64,000 nucleotides of DNA from Biostraticola tofi. Its GTDB lineage: Bacteria > Pseudomonadota > Gammaproteobacteria > Enterobacterales > Enterobacteriaceae. The notes under the pieces were generated by a model that was given only the letters and a program-made list of their open reading frames with translations, was not told the DNA's origin and made no database searches. Location: NCBI RefSeq assembly GCF_004343195.1, contig NZ_SMCR01000005.1, positions 186,001 through 250,000 of the forward strand. Reading direction: 5' to 3'. Below are positions 26,763-36,646 of this stretch, one piece after another (positions within the stretch are counted from its first letter, which is position 1; every line of letters begins with the position of its first letter). Both the position numbers and the translations under genes were made by a program.

Positions 26763-27578
26763 ATGGCTGCATACGATATTGAATTGATAGCGCAACTTTC
26801 AGGCGTCACGACGACGACCCTCCGTTCCTGGCAGCGCTATGGCCTGTTGCGGCCCGAACGCACGCCCGATGGACATCGGCTCTATCAGGAAGCTGACCTG
26901 ATGCTTATCCACAATATTCGGCAATGGGTGGAGCAGGGTATACCGGTCAACAAGCTGAAGCCCATGCTGGATGGCAATCTGTCGGCGGTGATGGATGAAT
27001 GGGAACCGCAGGGTGATGCCATCCATGCGTTGCTGGTGAAAGGTCAGCCTGCCCGCTTAAGGCAATTGGTATGGCGCTATGGCCGGGAATATCCGGCGGC
27101 CCGTTATATCCGGGATATTATCAGGCCGCTGCGCCGGTGGCTCAAGGTCTCCCAATCACCCCTTGCCGTACAGCAACTGAGCATGCTTGATAGTGCGCTC
27201 ACTGAATACGCGACGTTCGTGCTTAACAGCACCCGGAAGAAACCGGGCGCACCGGTGATGCTAGTCACCTGGCAGTCGAGCGATATCACCGATGTCTGGC
27301 TGGAGGCCATACGCCTGGCCAATGAAGGCCTGCGCCTTGAGGTGCTGATTTCGCCGGTTCCCTTTCCGGTATTGTCCGGATATCAGGCCGAGCACGTTCT
27401 GCTGTGGTCAGATATTCACCTTAGCGCGGCGCAGCAGCAGCATTATGACGGCTGGCTGGCTGAAGGCATACCGGTGATGCTGATAGGTCCGGGGGCGGTT
27501 GAAAGAAGAATGATGCAGCGGGTGGAAAGCCCACGGGCCGAGGGGTTGGATCTGGATGACGTCGCCGAACTCGACTGA
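26763..27578 (+). CDS. MlrA-like MerR-family transcription regulator
   Basis: This 271-residue protein has an N-terminal MerR helix-turn-helix (IELIAQLSGVTTTTLRSWQ-RYGLLRPERT-GHRLYQEADL, residues 5-49) and a long C-terminal part like that of E. coli MlrA (YehV) and BluR, for example EYPAARYIRDIIRPLRRWLKV and LLWSDIHLSAAQQQHYDGWL. MlrA activates csgD, the master regulator of curli and cellulose, in a c-di-GMP-dependent cascade. E. coli MlrA lies at a different place, next to no rsmJ, so this may be a paralogue with its own targets. There is one residue fewer than usual in the first helix-turn-helix joint (WQRYGLL against WQRRYGLL). It is convergent with uspA. Confidence 0.75.
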   Translation: MAAYDIELIAQLSGVTTTTLRSWQRYGLLRPERTPDGHRLYQEADLMLIHNIRQWVEQGIPVNKLKPMLDGNLSAVMDEWEPQGDAIHALLVKGQPARLRQLVWRYGREYPAARYIRDIIRPLRRWLKVSQSPLAVQQLSMLDSALTEYATFVLNSTRKKPGAPVMLVTWQSSDITDVWLEAIRLANEGLRLEVLISPVPFPVLSGYQAEHVLLWSDIHLSAAQQQHYDGWLAEGIPVMLIGPGAVERRMMQRVESPRAEGLDLDDVAELD

Positions 27579-27604
27579 CCAGCAAGCCGTCGCAAAGCAA
27601 GGGC

Positions 27605-27627
27605 TCCGCCCCGATTTCCAGGGCGGA
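27605..27627. terminator. stem-loop between convergent mlrA-like gene and uspA
   Basis: TCCGCCC (27605-27611) and GGGCGGA (27621-27627) form a 7-bp GC-rich stem with a 9-base loop in the 59-base convergent gap. T-runs are absent, so termination would need Rho or another factor. Confidence 0.4.
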
Positions 27628-27637
27628 ACCAGGACGG

Positions 27638-28081
27638 TTATTCTTCGTCCACCTCTTCATCGTTCAGCGGAACGATCAGCATGTCCACATGGACGGTGTT
27701 AATCAACTGACGTGCCGATGACATCAACTTGCTCCAGAAATCCTGGTGATGCCCACACAACACTAAATCAACGTCATATTTGTTGATGGCGTCGACCAAT
27801 ACCTGGCCAAGATCGCCACTGCCGCTCAGCGTTTCGCTGATGGGATAACCTGCATTTTGCGATAACTGGGTCATCGCATGCTGTGTTTCTTCAGAAATTC
27901 TTTTCTGCATGTCGCCAAGATTGACGTCAATCAAACCGGTATAAAGGTCGGAATAGTTGACATCTACATGGATAAGCGAAATCTTTGCATTGTATGGTCT
28001 GGCCATTGACACGGCTTTTTCCACCAGAACATTGCTTTCCGGTGAGAGGTCAACGGCGATAAGGATGTGTTTGTAAGACAT
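27638..28081 (-). CDS. uspA: universal stress protein UspA
   Basis: This 147-residue cytoplasmic protein of the Usp fold is induced in growth arrest and by many stresses in E. coli. The N-terminus [21 protein letters not shown] and the C-terminal [22 protein letters not shown] are those of the UspA class. That class lacks the ATP-binding G-2x-G-9x-G(S/T) motif of other Usp proteins. I chose the ATG at 28081 (GGAG 7 bases upstream) over the TTG two codons earlier. The acidic tail DEEVDEE is slightly longer than in E. coli. It is divergent from uspB with a long control region between. Confidence 0.95.
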   Translation of the reverse strand: MSYKHILIAVDLSPESNVLVEKAVSMARPYNAKISLIHVDVNYSDLYTGLIDVNLGDMQKRISEETQHAMTQLSQNAGYPISETLSGSGDLGQVLVDAINKYDVDLVLCGHHQDFWSKLMSSARQLINTVHVDMLIVPLNDEEVDEE

Positions 28082-28668
28082 AGTCAAACTCCTTGCATAA
28101 TGTCACTCATCAACTCGTCGCGATACGGGTAACGCATCTGGTCATACTGTTGTGACAGCCCGATGTTACCACTGATTCACGACGAAAATGTGTTGTAGGG
28201 ATCACACCCATTCGCAATAGGCTGACGGGCATTGTCCCACCCGCTTCCATGGCGCTGGTGAGGCTTGAGCCCGGGAACTATGGCATGGTGACCCGATGCG
28301 GCTGCCGGGTGGTCAATTCTGCCGCTGGCGGCATGATTTTCAGTATAGCGTTTAAAAGTATCCTTGTTACAGGGCAATATAACCGCGACCCGGCGCAGAT
28401 TTTTATCAAAGATAATAATTCATAATTATTAATCATCCTTCCTAAGTATATATTTTATCTAAAATGTATAAATTTTGTCGCTTCGGTTACTTTCTTTTGA
28501 CAAAGTTTTTCTACACTCAGTATTGTGAGGCAACGCCATTCACCAGCGGCGTGTATCCACGGCGTTCTGTCAGTGGATTTTGACTCAGTGGATGTTTTCA
28601 GGCGTAAGAAACGCTCTCGGCCGTGGTATTCGGCTGATCTGCAGACTTGCGATGCCAGGGGGGGATTT
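28082..28668. promoter_or_regulatory. uspA-uspB divergent control region
   Basis: The 587-base gap holds no supported gene; small open frames on the minus strand have no starts with ribosome sites. The uspB-proximal half is AT-rich and carries a dyad TAATAATT-CAT-AATTATTA (28413-28431). It also carries a TTGACA (28497-28502) and CTACACT (28511-28517), the latter matching the sigma-S extended -10 consensus; uspB is sigma-S dependent in E. coli. A start there would give a leader of about 150 bases. Confidence 0.45.
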
Positions 28669-29004
28669 ATGATCAATACTCTTGCGCTGTTCTGGGCGTT
28701 ATGTGTCGTATGTGCAATCAATATGGCTCGATACTATTCATCTTTGCGAGCTTTACTGGTGGTATTGCGCGGATGCGATCCATTGCTTTATCAATATGTT
28801 GACGGCGGCGGGTTCTTTACCGCCCACGGCCAGCCCAGCAAGCAACTGAGACTGGTGCGCTATATTTTTGCCCAGCGTTACCTGGACCATCATGACCCGG
28901 AGTTTATTCGCCGCTGTGAGCGGGTAAGAACCCAGTTTATGCTGACCAGCGCCCTGTGTGGACTGATTATCGTCAGTCTGATTGCCCTGGCGATATGGCA
29001 TTGA
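28669..29004 (+). CDS. uspB: universal stress protein UspB
   Basis: This 111-residue inner-membrane protein with hydrophobic segments at about 4-22 and 88-108 matches E. coli UspB almost along its whole length ([50 protein letters not shown]). UspB affects stationary-phase ethanol tolerance in E. coli; its mechanism is unknown. The ATG at 28669 is preceded by a strong GGGGGG run; the open frame extends upstream without family support. Confidence 0.95.
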   Translation: MINTLALFWALCVVCAINMARYYSSLRALLVVLRGCDPLLYQYVDGGGFFTAHGQPSKQLRLVRYIFAQRYLDHHDPEFIRRCERVRTQFMLTSALCGLIIVSLIALAIWH

Positions 29005-29011
29005 TCAGCAC

Positions 29012-29036
29012 AAAAAAACGGCCTTTTCCAAGGCCG
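29012..29036 (-). terminator. intrinsic terminator of pitA
   Basis: CGGCCTT (29019-29025) and AAGGCCG (29030-29036) form a 7-bp stem with a 4-base loop; read leftward it is followed by seven T residues (29012-29018). It ends the pitA mRNA and could also serve the convergent uspB. Confidence 0.85.
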
Positions 29037-29058
29037 CCTTAATGTGCGCGTTAGCCGG

Positions 29059-30564
29059 TTAAATCAGCTTGAGTGCCAACCAGTACAGGCTGCCTGACAA
29101 TACAATGGCGACCGGTAGTGTAAGCACCCAGGCCAGCAGAATATTCTTGACCGTTTTACCCTGTACGCCGCCGCCGTCCACCAGCATGGTGCCGGCAACG
29201 GCTGACGACAGCACATGGGTCGTCGAAACCGGCATGCCGGTGTAGCTCGCCGCGCCGATAGAGAGGGCGGCGGTCAGCTGGGCCGACAGCCCCTGTGCAT
29301 AGGTCATCCCTTTTTTACCGATCTTTTCACCGATGGTGGTGGCAACGCGACGCCAGCCCACCATGGTGCCCAGCGAAAGGGCCAGGGCAACGGCGATGAT
29401 TATCCAGATAGGCGCGTACTCGACGGTGGCCAGCAGATCTTTACGCAGATTACTCAAAAACCGCTGGTCCTGGGCTGAGGTTTCCGACAACTTGGCGACT
29501 TTATCCGAGGTATCGGCAATGCACATCAGCAGGCGACGCACATGTGACCGTTCGTCGGGGCTGAGTTCGGTATAGTTCTGGATATTAGCCAGTAGGCCGG
29601 AGGCACGATTGATGGCAATCAACGCCCGGGCCGGATCACAATGGAACTCATGGGGCGCAGCGGCAGGCGCTACATTGACCGCCGGTGACGGCAGAACCGG
29701 GTCCTGACCCGCCACATGGGTAAATGCGCCCTGGTGCTGCTGGAAGTATTGCTGCAGGTTGTTGACCGCATCGCGGGTACGGATGATGTCATAGCCTGAG
29801 GCGTTCATATTGACCACAAAGCCGGCCGGCGCCACACCAATAAGCACCAGCATAATGAGGCCGATGCCTTTCTGACCATCATTGGCGCCATGGGAGAAGC
29901 TGACGCCCGCCGCTGACAGGATAAGGGCCGTACGCGTCCAGAACGGCGGCTTACGCTTGCCGTCTTTCTTTTCACGTTCCGCCGGCGTCAGGTGGATGCG
30001 CTGGCGTTTTTTGGTGTTGTTCCAGTAACGGCGCAGCAGAAACACCATGCCTCCGGCAATGGCCATACCGGCGAGGGGCGAAATAATCAGCGACAGGAAA
30101 ATTTGCACCATTTTCGGGATATTCAGCGCATCGACCACTGAACTCTCGGTTACCAGGGCGTTGGTCAGGCCGATACCGATAATAGCGCCTATCAGGGTAT
30201 GGGAGCTTGACGCGGGCAAGCCGAAGTACCAGGTACCCAGGTTCCAGATAATGGCTGCCAGCAGCATGGAAAACATCATTGCCAGCCCGTGGGCGGAGCT
30301 GACATTCAGCAGCAGATCGGTCGGCAGAAGGTGAACAATGGCATAAGCCACGCTCAGACCGCCCAGTATCACGCCGAGAAAGTTGAACAATCCCGACATG
30401 ACAACAGCGAGTTGTGAGCGCATAGCGCGGGTATAAATTACGGTTGCTACTGCATTAGCCGTATCGTGAAAGCCATTGATAGCTTCATAAACCAGTACGA
30501 ATATTAATGCGAGCACCAGCATAACACCGGTATGAAATTCCAGGCCGGCAAAGAGATGTAGCAT
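29059..30564 (-). CDS. pitA: low-affinity inorganic phosphate transporter Pit
   Basis: This 501-residue inner-membrane symporter takes up metal-phosphate complexes with protons. The PiT family signatures are present twice: [18 protein letters not shown] near the start (about 32-49) and [14 protein letters not shown] in the second half (about 222), with [16 protein letters not shown] (about 116) and [20 protein letters not shown] (about 446) as paired half-motifs. The large cytoplasmic loop lies at about 240-380. The length and the place beside uspB fit PitA. No good ribosome site precedes the ATG. A terminator follows the gene. Confidence 0.95.
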   Translation of the reverse strand: MLHLFAGLEFHTGVMLVLALIFVLVYEAINGFHDTANAVATVIYTRAMRSQLAVVMSGLFNFLGVILGGLSVAYAIVHLLPTDLLLNVSSAHGLAMMFSMLLAAIIWNLGTWYFGLPASSSHTLIGAIIGIGLTNALVTESSVVDALNIPKMVQIFLSLIISPLAGMAIAGGMVFLLRRYWNNTKKRQRIHLTPAEREKKDGKRKPPFWTRTALILSAAGVSFSHGANDGQKGIGLIMLVLIGVAPAGFVVNMNASGYDIIRTRDAVNNLQQYFQQHQGAFTHVAGQDPVLPSPAVNVAPAAAPHEFHCDPARALIAINRASGLLANIQNYTELSPDERSHVRRLLMCIADTSDKVAKLSETSAQDQRFLSNLRKDLLATVEYAPIWIIIAVALALSLGTMVGWRRVATTIGEKIGKKGMTYAQGLSAQLTAALSIGAASYTGMPVSTTHVLSSAVAGTMLVDGGGVQGKTVKNILLAWVLTLPVAIVLSGSLYWLALKLI

Positions 30565-30836
30565 AATGGTTACGCCATTAGTTGGACATGAACGGGGCGC
30601 ATTATCAGTGACAAGGGGCCCGGGTTAAAAGCAAAATATGAAGTTTCGATGAATTTTTTATGTACGTTCTCATTACATTTGATGATTAAATCCATTGAGA
30701 TCAATGAGTAGTGTTCATTTACCAAATTTGTCAATTTGTTACGATGGCATTAGCCGAACGGGGCCATTACAATCAGCGCGCTCTTTGGTCCCGAGCAGCG
30801 CTCAGGGCACCCTAAAAAAGTATAGGCAGAATATCC

Positions 30837-32030
30837 ATGGCGGAAAAGTTTGATGTAGTGGTGATCGGCGCCGGCGCGGCAGGGATGTTCTGCGCCGCGC
30901 TGGCTGGCCAGTCCGGCCTGCGGGTACTGCTGCTGGATAACGGCAAGAGGCCGGGCCGTAAAATCCTGATGTCAGGCGGCGGGCGTTGCAATTTCACCAA
31001 CCTCTATATTGAGCCTGCGGCTTATCTGTCGCAAAACCCCCATTTCTGCAAGTCCGCCCTGGCGCGTTATACCCAGTGGGATTTTATCGATTTGATGCAG
31101 CGTCACGGCATCGCCTGGCATGAAAAAACGCTCGGACAACTGTTCTGTGACGACTCGGCGCAGCAGGTGGTCGATATGCTGCTTAACGAGTGCCGTGCAG
31201 GACAGGTCACTCTGCGACTGCGTAGCGAGGTCAGCGGCATCGCCAGGGCCGACGAGGGCTTTGTGCTCAATCTCCCTCAGGGGGATATCAGCGCCGCTCA
31301 ACTGGTGATCGCCTCCGGCGGGCTTTCGATGCCCGGACTGGGCGCGACGCCGTTCGGTTACAAAGTCGCCCAGCAGTTCGGCCTGCCGGTTGTTCCCACC
31401 CGCGCCGCGCTGGTGCCTTTTACCCTGCACAAGCCGCTGCTGGAACAGATAAGCCAACTGTCAGGCGTGGCGGTGCCGGCGCTGGTCAGCGCCGAAAACG
31501 GTACTGTGTTTCGCGAAAACCTGTTGTTTACCCATCGTGGCATGTCCGGCCCTTCGATGCTGCAGATATCCAGCTACTGGCACAGCGGCGAGTATCTGAC
31601 GATTAACCTGCTGCCGGACATCGATCCGCTGGCTTTCCTGGCTGAAGAGCTTAATGCCCATCCCAATCAAAGCCTGAAAAATACGTTGTCGAAGATTCTA
31701 CCCCGGCGCTTTGTCGAATGCTGGCATCTGCTCCATGGCATACCTGAATGCACGCTTAAGCAACTGACGCCACGCCAGCAGCAGGAGTGGGTGCTGGCGC
31801 TCCAGCAATGGCGGGTGCAGCCCAACGGCACTGAAGGCTACCGTACCGCTGAGGTTACCCAGGGCGGTGTGGATACCCGCTATCTGTCTTCCAAGACCAT
31901 GGAAAGCAGCCAGGTGCCGGGACTGTATTTTATCGGCGAGGTAGTGGATGTGATTGGCTGGCTGGGGGGCTATAACTTCCAGTGGGCATGGAGTTCGGCA
32001 TGGGCTTGCGCGCAGGCGCTGCGAGTGTAG
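30837..32030 (+). CDS. yhiN: YhiN, HI0933-type flavoprotein
   Basis: This 397-residue NAD(P)/FAD-dependent oxidoreductase belongs to the HI0933/BaiN family. The N-terminal dinucleotide fold VVVIGAGAAGMFCAALAG (residues 7-24), GKRPGRKILMSGGGRCNFTN (about 37-56) and the C-terminal FAD contact GEVVDVIGWLGGYNFQWAWSSA (in parts, about 364-385) define it. The substrate in enteric bacteria is not established. It lies next to pitA as in E. coli and is divergent from it. Confidence 0.93.
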   Translation: MAEKFDVVVIGAGAAGMFCAALAGQSGLRVLLLDNGKRPGRKILMSGGGRCNFTNLYIEPAAYLSQNPHFCKSALARYTQWDFIDLMQRHGIAWHEKTLGQLFCDDSAQQVVDMLLNECRAGQVTLRLRSEVSGIARADEGFVLNLPQGDISAAQLVIASGGLSMPGLGATPFGYKVAQQFGLPVVPTRAALVPFTLHKPLLEQISQLSGVAVPALVSAENGTVFRENLLFTHRGMSGPSMLQISSYWHSGEYLTINLLPDIDPLAFLAEELNAHPNQSLKNTLSKILPRRFVECWHLLHGIPECTLKQLTPRQQQEWVLALQQWRVQPNGTEGYRTAEVTQGGVDTRYLSSKTMESSQVPGLYFIGEVVDVIGWLGGYNFQWAWSSAWACAQALRV

Positions 32031-32063
32031 TTTGACAATTGAGTTGTAGTACTAATTGTCAAA
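32031..32063. repeat. 10-bp perfect inverted repeat directly after yhiN
   Basis: TTTGACAATT (32031-32040), starting on the base after the yhiN stop codon, pairs exactly with AATTGTCAAA (32054-32063) across 13 bases. It is AT-rich without a terminal T-run, so it may be a protein-binding dyad rather than a terminator; it also marks the left end of the accessory region. Confidence 0.55.
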
Positions 32064-32182
32064 TTGTTATGCTAAATCCAATTGGCTTTGATGAATAAAT
32101 CGAACTTTTGGCCGCCATCGGGATCAGATCACTAGATTAAAGTCATTCTGGTCGAGTACGAGCTGTGCGCCCTCAGCATCCT

Positions 32183-33094
32183 TTATTTATTTAAGAATGA
32201 CTCAACCGTGCTGGAGAACCGCTCTGGCTGATCAAGCATGACAAAGTGAAAACTGTCATCGATCCGCGTGAAATGGATATCTGTCGCAGAGTCATAGGCT
32301 TGACGGTACATCGCATCCACGCTGGCTGCAGGTATGCCAAATAAGGGGTCATACGCGTAGACGATTTCAATCGGCGCTCTAATGCGGCTAAGCTCGGGAC
32401 GTAAATCGGTAATCATCAATTCATACACTGCATCCGCAACGGTTTTGCGATCAGAATTGATCCCGGCAGCCACCAAAGCAGGCCTCACCGCCTCGGTCTT
32501 AGCCAAACGGGCTATGGATGTCTGCTGAAACTCTACGTTTTGCTCGGGCGACTGCGCCAGTTGCCAATCCCGCATAGCAGTGGCATGCGGGGCTGCAGTT
32601 TCGCTGGTCGCCGCGGGGTCAATTATCAACGTATAGAACGGCAAAGCATCGACGACCATTAAGCGACCGACCTGGTCGGGATGACGGGCCCCCAGCATCA
32701 ATGCAATCTCCCCGCCAAGAGAATGGCCAATGATCACCGGTGCTTTGATGTGCTGGGTGTGAATGTATTCAGCGATGGCATCAACTGCCGGAGCGATGAC
32801 TTTCCCCTCTGGGTTGGGAATGGCCGGTGTACTCGCAAAGCCCGCCAGTTCTACAAGATGAACGCGGTGGCTCATACGTAAATTTGATGCTAAACCGGCC
32901 CAAACTTCCCGAGACGACGCCAGCCCTGGAATCAATATGACATCCGTTCCTGAGCCTTGCGTCTGTACAGAGATACGCTGCGATTTCGGATGTTCTAAAG
33001 GGATGGAAAGAGCCGGTGCTGCGGACGCCGAGACTAAGGCTGACATCAATAAAAGAGCCCCTCCGATCATTGCACGGATGTTTGCGGTATGCAT
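32183..33094 (-). CDS. exported alpha/beta-hydrolase
   Basis: The 303-residue protein has a signal peptide (hydrophobic about 9-22, probable cleavage after SASA at about 25), so it acts in the periplasm or outside the cell. The alpha/beta-hydrolase core shows the oxyanion segment LIPGLASSREVW (about 54-65), the nucleophile elbow GHSLGGE (Ser about 125), a candidate acid Asp in VYAYDPLFG and the catalytic His in DDSFHFVMLDQPERF near the end. It resembles the homoserine acetyltransferase/haloperoxidase-like group; the substrate is unknown. A perfect AAGGAGG lies 4 bases before the ATG. It begins the accessory region after yhiN. Confidence 0.85.
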   Translation of the reverse strand: MHTANIRAMIGGALLLMSALVSASAAPALSIPLEHPKSQRISVQTQGSGTDVILIPGLASSREVWAGLASNLRMSHRVHLVELAGFASTPAIPNPEGKVIAPAVDAIAEYIHTQHIKAPVIIGHSLGGEIALMLGARHPDQVGRLMVVDALPFYTLIIDPAATSETAAPHATAMRDWQLAQSPEQNVEFQQTSIARLAKTEAVRPALVAAGINSDRKTVADAVYELMITDLRPELSRIRAPIEIVYAYDPLFGIPAASVDAMYRQAYDSATDIHFTRIDDSFHFVMLDQPERFSSTVESFLNK

Positions 33095-33294
33095 AAAACC
33101 TCCTTGTTTAAGCTAAGCGGTTTTAGATTAGCGGGATCCGCGATCGGTCGCGAGTCGCCAATGTATGTGTTAAAAAAGCTAGAATGTCATTAATGTGGTC
33201 GTATGGAAAGATGGGCTTTTTGTCAGGATTTAACGACATAACGTTATGTATCAGTTTTTCTAAAATCTTTGAAAACATGATTGTCATTTTTTAA

Positions 33295-34200
33295 ATGAGT
33301 TATACAACAAAATTCGGGCACTACAGCGAGTATCGAATGACTCTACACAATCCGCGTAACGCCAACCGGGACTGGGTCGATTTCCAGCGAGATGATTTAA
33401 CCGGTATTGAAAGCGTACAGGCCCATTTTAAAGGACATGCCTACGATCCCCATGATCACGACGAGCTGTTGCTTGGCATAACGCTGCAGGGCCACCAGCG
33501 TTTTAACTGTCACCGGGTGATGCACACCAGCATTCCGGGCAAGGCGATTCTGATTGAGCCGGGTGCGGTGCATGATGGTCATTCGGCCCAGCCTGAAGGT
33601 TTTACCTATGCCATGCTGTACCTGCCGCAAAAGTACCTAACCTCAGCCCTAAAGCGTCGTGGGCTGGGAGACGTTTCGGCGCTTGGCGCTACTTTTAGCC
33701 ATACGCTTACTGATGACAAGTCACTGATTACCGCCATCGGCCAGGCATTCAACGCTTTCCACTTTCAGGAGGGCCGGCTGGCATGTGACGTGAATTTTGA
33801 CCATTTGGTCACCACGCTGTCACGCCATATCGAGGTAAGGCCGGCGTCAAAGCTGAATGATTCCCTGATACAGATGAACCGGGTGCGCGACTATCTGCAT
33901 GACCAGATGTCAGTGGATCTCGGGCTGGATGAACTGTCTGTTTTCAGCGGAGTGGATCGTTTCCGACTCAGTAGACAATTCAAACAGGCCTTTGGCTTGT
34001 CTCCCCATGCGTATCTGGTCAGGCTGCGCCTGCGGGCCGCGCGGATATTGCTGGCTGAGGGAATGCCACCTGCCCTGGTTGCCACCCAGGTGGGCTTTTC
34101 CGATCAAAGCCATCTGGGCCGCTGGTTCCAGCGCGCATACCGGCTTACGCCTGCGGCCTATCAGCGTCATTGCACAAACGTTCTAGACCCGGAGGGTTAA
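33295..34200 (+). CDS. AraC-family transcription regulator
   Basis: The protein has up to 301 residues, with an N-terminal cupin-like AraC_binding domain (DPHDHDELLLGITLQG, about 51-66; GAVHDGHSAQPEGF) and a C-terminal double helix-turn-helix (about 200-295; LDELSVFSGVDRFRLSRQFKQAFG and ALVATQVGFSDQSHLGRWFQRAYRLTPAAYQ, in parts). The first ATG lacks a ribosome site; the ATG at 33337 (MTLHNPRNANR) has GCGAG about 6 bases upstream and may be the true start. It probably controls the following DUF2000 gene, with which it is co-oriented and 47 bases apart. Confidence 0.85.
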   Translation: MSYTTKFGHYSEYRMTLHNPRNANRDWVDFQRDDLTGIESVQAHFKGHAYDPHDHDELLLGITLQGHQRFNCHRVMHTSIPGKAILIEPGAVHDGHSAQPEGFTYAMLYLPQKYLTSALKRRGLGDVSALGATFSHTLTDDKSLITAIGQAFNAFHFQEGRLACDVNFDHLVTTLSRHIEVRPASKLNDSLIQMNRVRDYLHDQMSVDLGLDELSVFSGVDRFRLSRQFKQAFGLSPHAYLVRLRLRAARILLAEGMPPALVATQVGFSDQSHLGRWFQRAYRLTPAAYQRHCTNVLDPEG

Positions 34201-34247
34201 AGTCGCCGAACATGTTCCTTTACCGGAACATAAGCGAGGCTTTACCG

Positions 34248-34655
34248 ATGTTTGACACCAAGATCGCCTTCCTCATCAGGGATGACCTGCCGACCTGGCA
34301 GAGAATGAACGTGGTTGCATTTCTGGCAACCGGCATTGCTTTTGCAGCACCGGAAATAGAAGGGCAGCCTTATATCGATGCCTTGGGACGCCGCTACGGC
34401 AGCATCTCCGGTCAGCCAATGCTGATTTTCGCAGCCGACCTTGCCGGCCTGCAGTCTGCTCACCGCAAAGGGCTGGAGCGTGAAGTTACCCTTATTCCCT
34501 ACGTGCATGCCATGTTTTCTACCGGTCACGATGCAGCCAACCGGGAAGTGTTTTTGGCTGAAGAGGCCGACAATATGAATCTGGTGGGGCTAGGCATCCG
34601 CGGGCCGAAGAAAATTGTCGATAAAGTGATAAAGGGATTGTCACTGCATAAGTAA
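34248..34655 (+). CDS. DUF2000-family protein
   Basis: The protein has 135 residues from the ATG at 34248 (MFDTKIAFLIRDDLPTWQRM), which is preceded by GAGG at 8-9 bases; the longer open frame upstream overlaps the AraC gene and lacks family support. Conserved DUF2000 blocks are KIAFLIRDDLPTWQ, LNVVAFL-like NVVAFLATGI, and IPYVHAMFSTGHDAANRE. The family has a peptidyl-tRNA-hydrolase-like fold but no known activity, and its genes commonly sit beside AraC regulators, as here. Confidence 0.85.
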   Translation: MFDTKIAFLIRDDLPTWQRMNVVAFLATGIAFAAPEIEGQPYIDALGRRYGSISGQPMLIFAADLAGLQSAHRKGLEREVTLIPYVHAMFSTGHDAANREVFLAEEADNMNLVGLGIRGPKKIVDKVIKGLSLHK

Positions 34656-35309
34656 AATAAACAGCTTCACCGGTCCGTAAAGTGCGCTCAGTGTCATCAG
34701 GGTAACCAGCCGGACATCGTCATAGCCGCCGTCGGTGGCGGTCTTCAGCATGCCGGTTACCGCCTGCTGAAACCGCAGGTGAGGCAGGCAGAGGGTCTGC
34801 GGCGGAGCGTAATTCTCCGCGACTCAACCGTGGCAACCGACCGGGCTTGGACCGGCGATTTACGAGGGCTGTCAAGTTCTGATTGCTGGGTCAATAGCCA
34901 GCGCATTGACGTTTCAACTGGGTGGAATACCCTATGGTACGCCAGTTCCACCACCTGCTCAGAGCGCATCTGCAGGCCATCAGCCGACACTATGCCTGCG
35001 TGACCCGGGTGCAGTAGCGCCCCTGCGGCCTATCGCCCGGCGACACCACCGTCTTGGAGAACACCTTCCGCCCGTCGACCGTCAGTTGTGCCGATGTATT
35101 TTTTGCCCTGGCCGGTGACATTGCTTCATTATATGAAGCAAAATCGATCCGCTTTCTATGATTTTCCTCACGTAACCTTTGACGCGCGTGGCGCGCCCTC
35201 GCTGATTCAATAACACTTGCTGTCAACCTACGACGTAACGGCTCGCCATGCTATTCCAGGCGGGCCTGACGATTAATCAGAGCAAACCCAGATTTGCTCA
35301 GGAGATAGC
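34656..35309. pseudogene. gene-free stretch with frame-shifted coding remnants on the minus strand
   Basis: No intact gene is seen in these 654 bases. Reading leftward, three adjacent open pieces in different frames look like a decayed gene: 35226-34990 (contains SAQLTVDGRKVFSKTVVSPG), 34990-34757 (begins SADGLQMRSEQVVELAYH) and about 34840-34658 (contains GMLKTATDGGYDDVRLV and ALYGPVKLFILL). The first two meet at a TAG/ATG junction with a one-base frame change. I cannot name the ancestral protein. The last 30 bases hold the AGGAGA ribosome site of the next gene. Confidence 0.35.
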
Positions 35310-36632
35310 ATGGACAATTCCAGTATTCAGTCTGCGAGCCAATACCAGGGCACTGATAACAAGCGGTCTTCCCGGCGTACCTTTAAGATCATGATGTCCG
35401 CAGGCATAGGCCATTTTATTGAATGGTTTGATTTTGGACTGTACGGCACGCTGGCGGTGATTATTGCGGGCAATTTCTTTGCCAGCAGCGATCCCTCAGT
35501 GGCGCTGCTTAAATCCTTCGCGGTATTTGGATCCGGTTTTTTAATGCGTCCACTGGGCGGACTGTTTTTTGGATCGATGGGCGACCGACTCGGACGGCGC
35601 AAAGTGCTGGTGACGGTTATCGTCATCACTTCTATCGCAACCTTTGTGATGGGTATACTGCCGACCTATCATCAAGTCGGCATCATCGCACCGGTGCTGC
35701 TGGTCATAACCCGTCTGGTTCAGGGATTTGCCGCCGGCGGCGAAAGCTCCGGAGTGATTACCTATCTGGCGGAAAGCGCTGAACCACACCGTCGGGCAAC
35801 ACTCACTTGCTGGAGTGAAAACTTCAGCTTTATGGCCTTTGTCTGTGGTTCCGGTCTGGTATTACTGCTCACTCATGGGCTGGGTGAACCGGCGATGAAC
35901 GACTGGGGATGGCGCATCCCTTTTCTGCTGGCGGCCCCGTTGGGGTTAGGCGGGCTTTATATGCGCCGCAATATGGAAGACTCGGCTGAATTTCACAAAC
36001 TGCAGCAGAGCGGAAAAATTGAAGCCTCCCCTTTGCGCAAAACGTTAAAAACGTCCAGTCGGGCCCTGCTGTTCTGCGTCGGCTTTGTGGTGGTGAAAGC
36101 CGTAAGCAGCTGGGTGTTGCAATCGTTTATGCCAGGCTACTTATCTACTCATCTGCATTACAGCCGCACTGATTCTTATTTAATCACTACCCTGGGTTTA
36201 TTAAGCGTGGCGGTATGTATGCCGTTAACCGGGTATTTATCTGACCGCTGGGGCCGGCGCCCGTTGATGCTGATGGGCTGTGGCGGTTTTATCCTCCTCA
36301 CCTATCCCGCCATGATGCTGATGACCCAGGGATCGGTGGGCGCATCCATCGCCGCCATGAGTATGCTCGGGGTCTTTGTCGCCATGTTCAACGGCGGCTG
36401 CGGTGCGGCGATGGTTGAACTGTTCCCTACGGCCATTCGCTACGGCGGCATTGCCATCTCTTACAATATGACGGTCGCGGTGTTTGGCGGTGTGACGCCG
36501 CTTGCCTCGGCCAGTCTGATTTCACTAACCGGCGACCCGCTTTCACCGGCTTTTTATGTGATGGGCACCGCCGTGATTTCGTTTATTGCCGTCCTGCTGG
36601 CGAAGGAAACGGCAGGAAAAGTACTGGATTAA
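35310..36632 (+). CDS. MFS transporter of the metabolite:H+ symporter family
   Basis: This 440-residue, twelve-helix permease has MHS signatures: GHFIEWFDFGLYGTLA (about 34-49), FGSMGDRLGRRKVL (about 87-100), GFAAGGESSGVITYLAE in helix 5, and LSDRWGRRPLML in the second half (about 311). AGGAG lies about 5-6 bases before the ATG. It is the first gene of a three-gene rightward operon (14-base gap to the enolase-family gene), so it is likely to import the pathway's substrate, an organic or sugar acid. The substrate cannot be read from the sequence. Confidence 0.85.
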   Translation: MDNSSIQSASQYQGTDNKRSSRRTFKIMMSAGIGHFIEWFDFGLYGTLAVIIAGNFFASSDPSVALLKSFAVFGSGFLMRPLGGLFFGSMGDRLGRRKVLVTVIVITSIATFVMGILPTYHQVGIIAPVLLVITRLVQGFAAGGESSGVITYLAESAEPHRRATLTCWSENFSFMAFVCGSGLVLLLTHGLGEPAMNDWGWRIPFLLAAPLGLGGLYMRRNMEDSAEFHKLQQSGKIEASPLRKTLKTSSRALLFCVGFVVVKAVSSWVLQSFMPGYLSTHLHYSRTDSYLITTLGLLSVAVCMPLTGYLSDRWGRRPLMLMGCGGFILLTYPAMMLMTQGSVGASIAAMSMLGVFVAMFNGGCGAAMVELFPTAIRYGGIAISYNMTVAVFGGVTPLASASLISLTGDPLSPAFYVMGTAVISFIAVLLAKETAGKVLD

Positions 36633-36646
36633 CCTCGGAGTCGATA

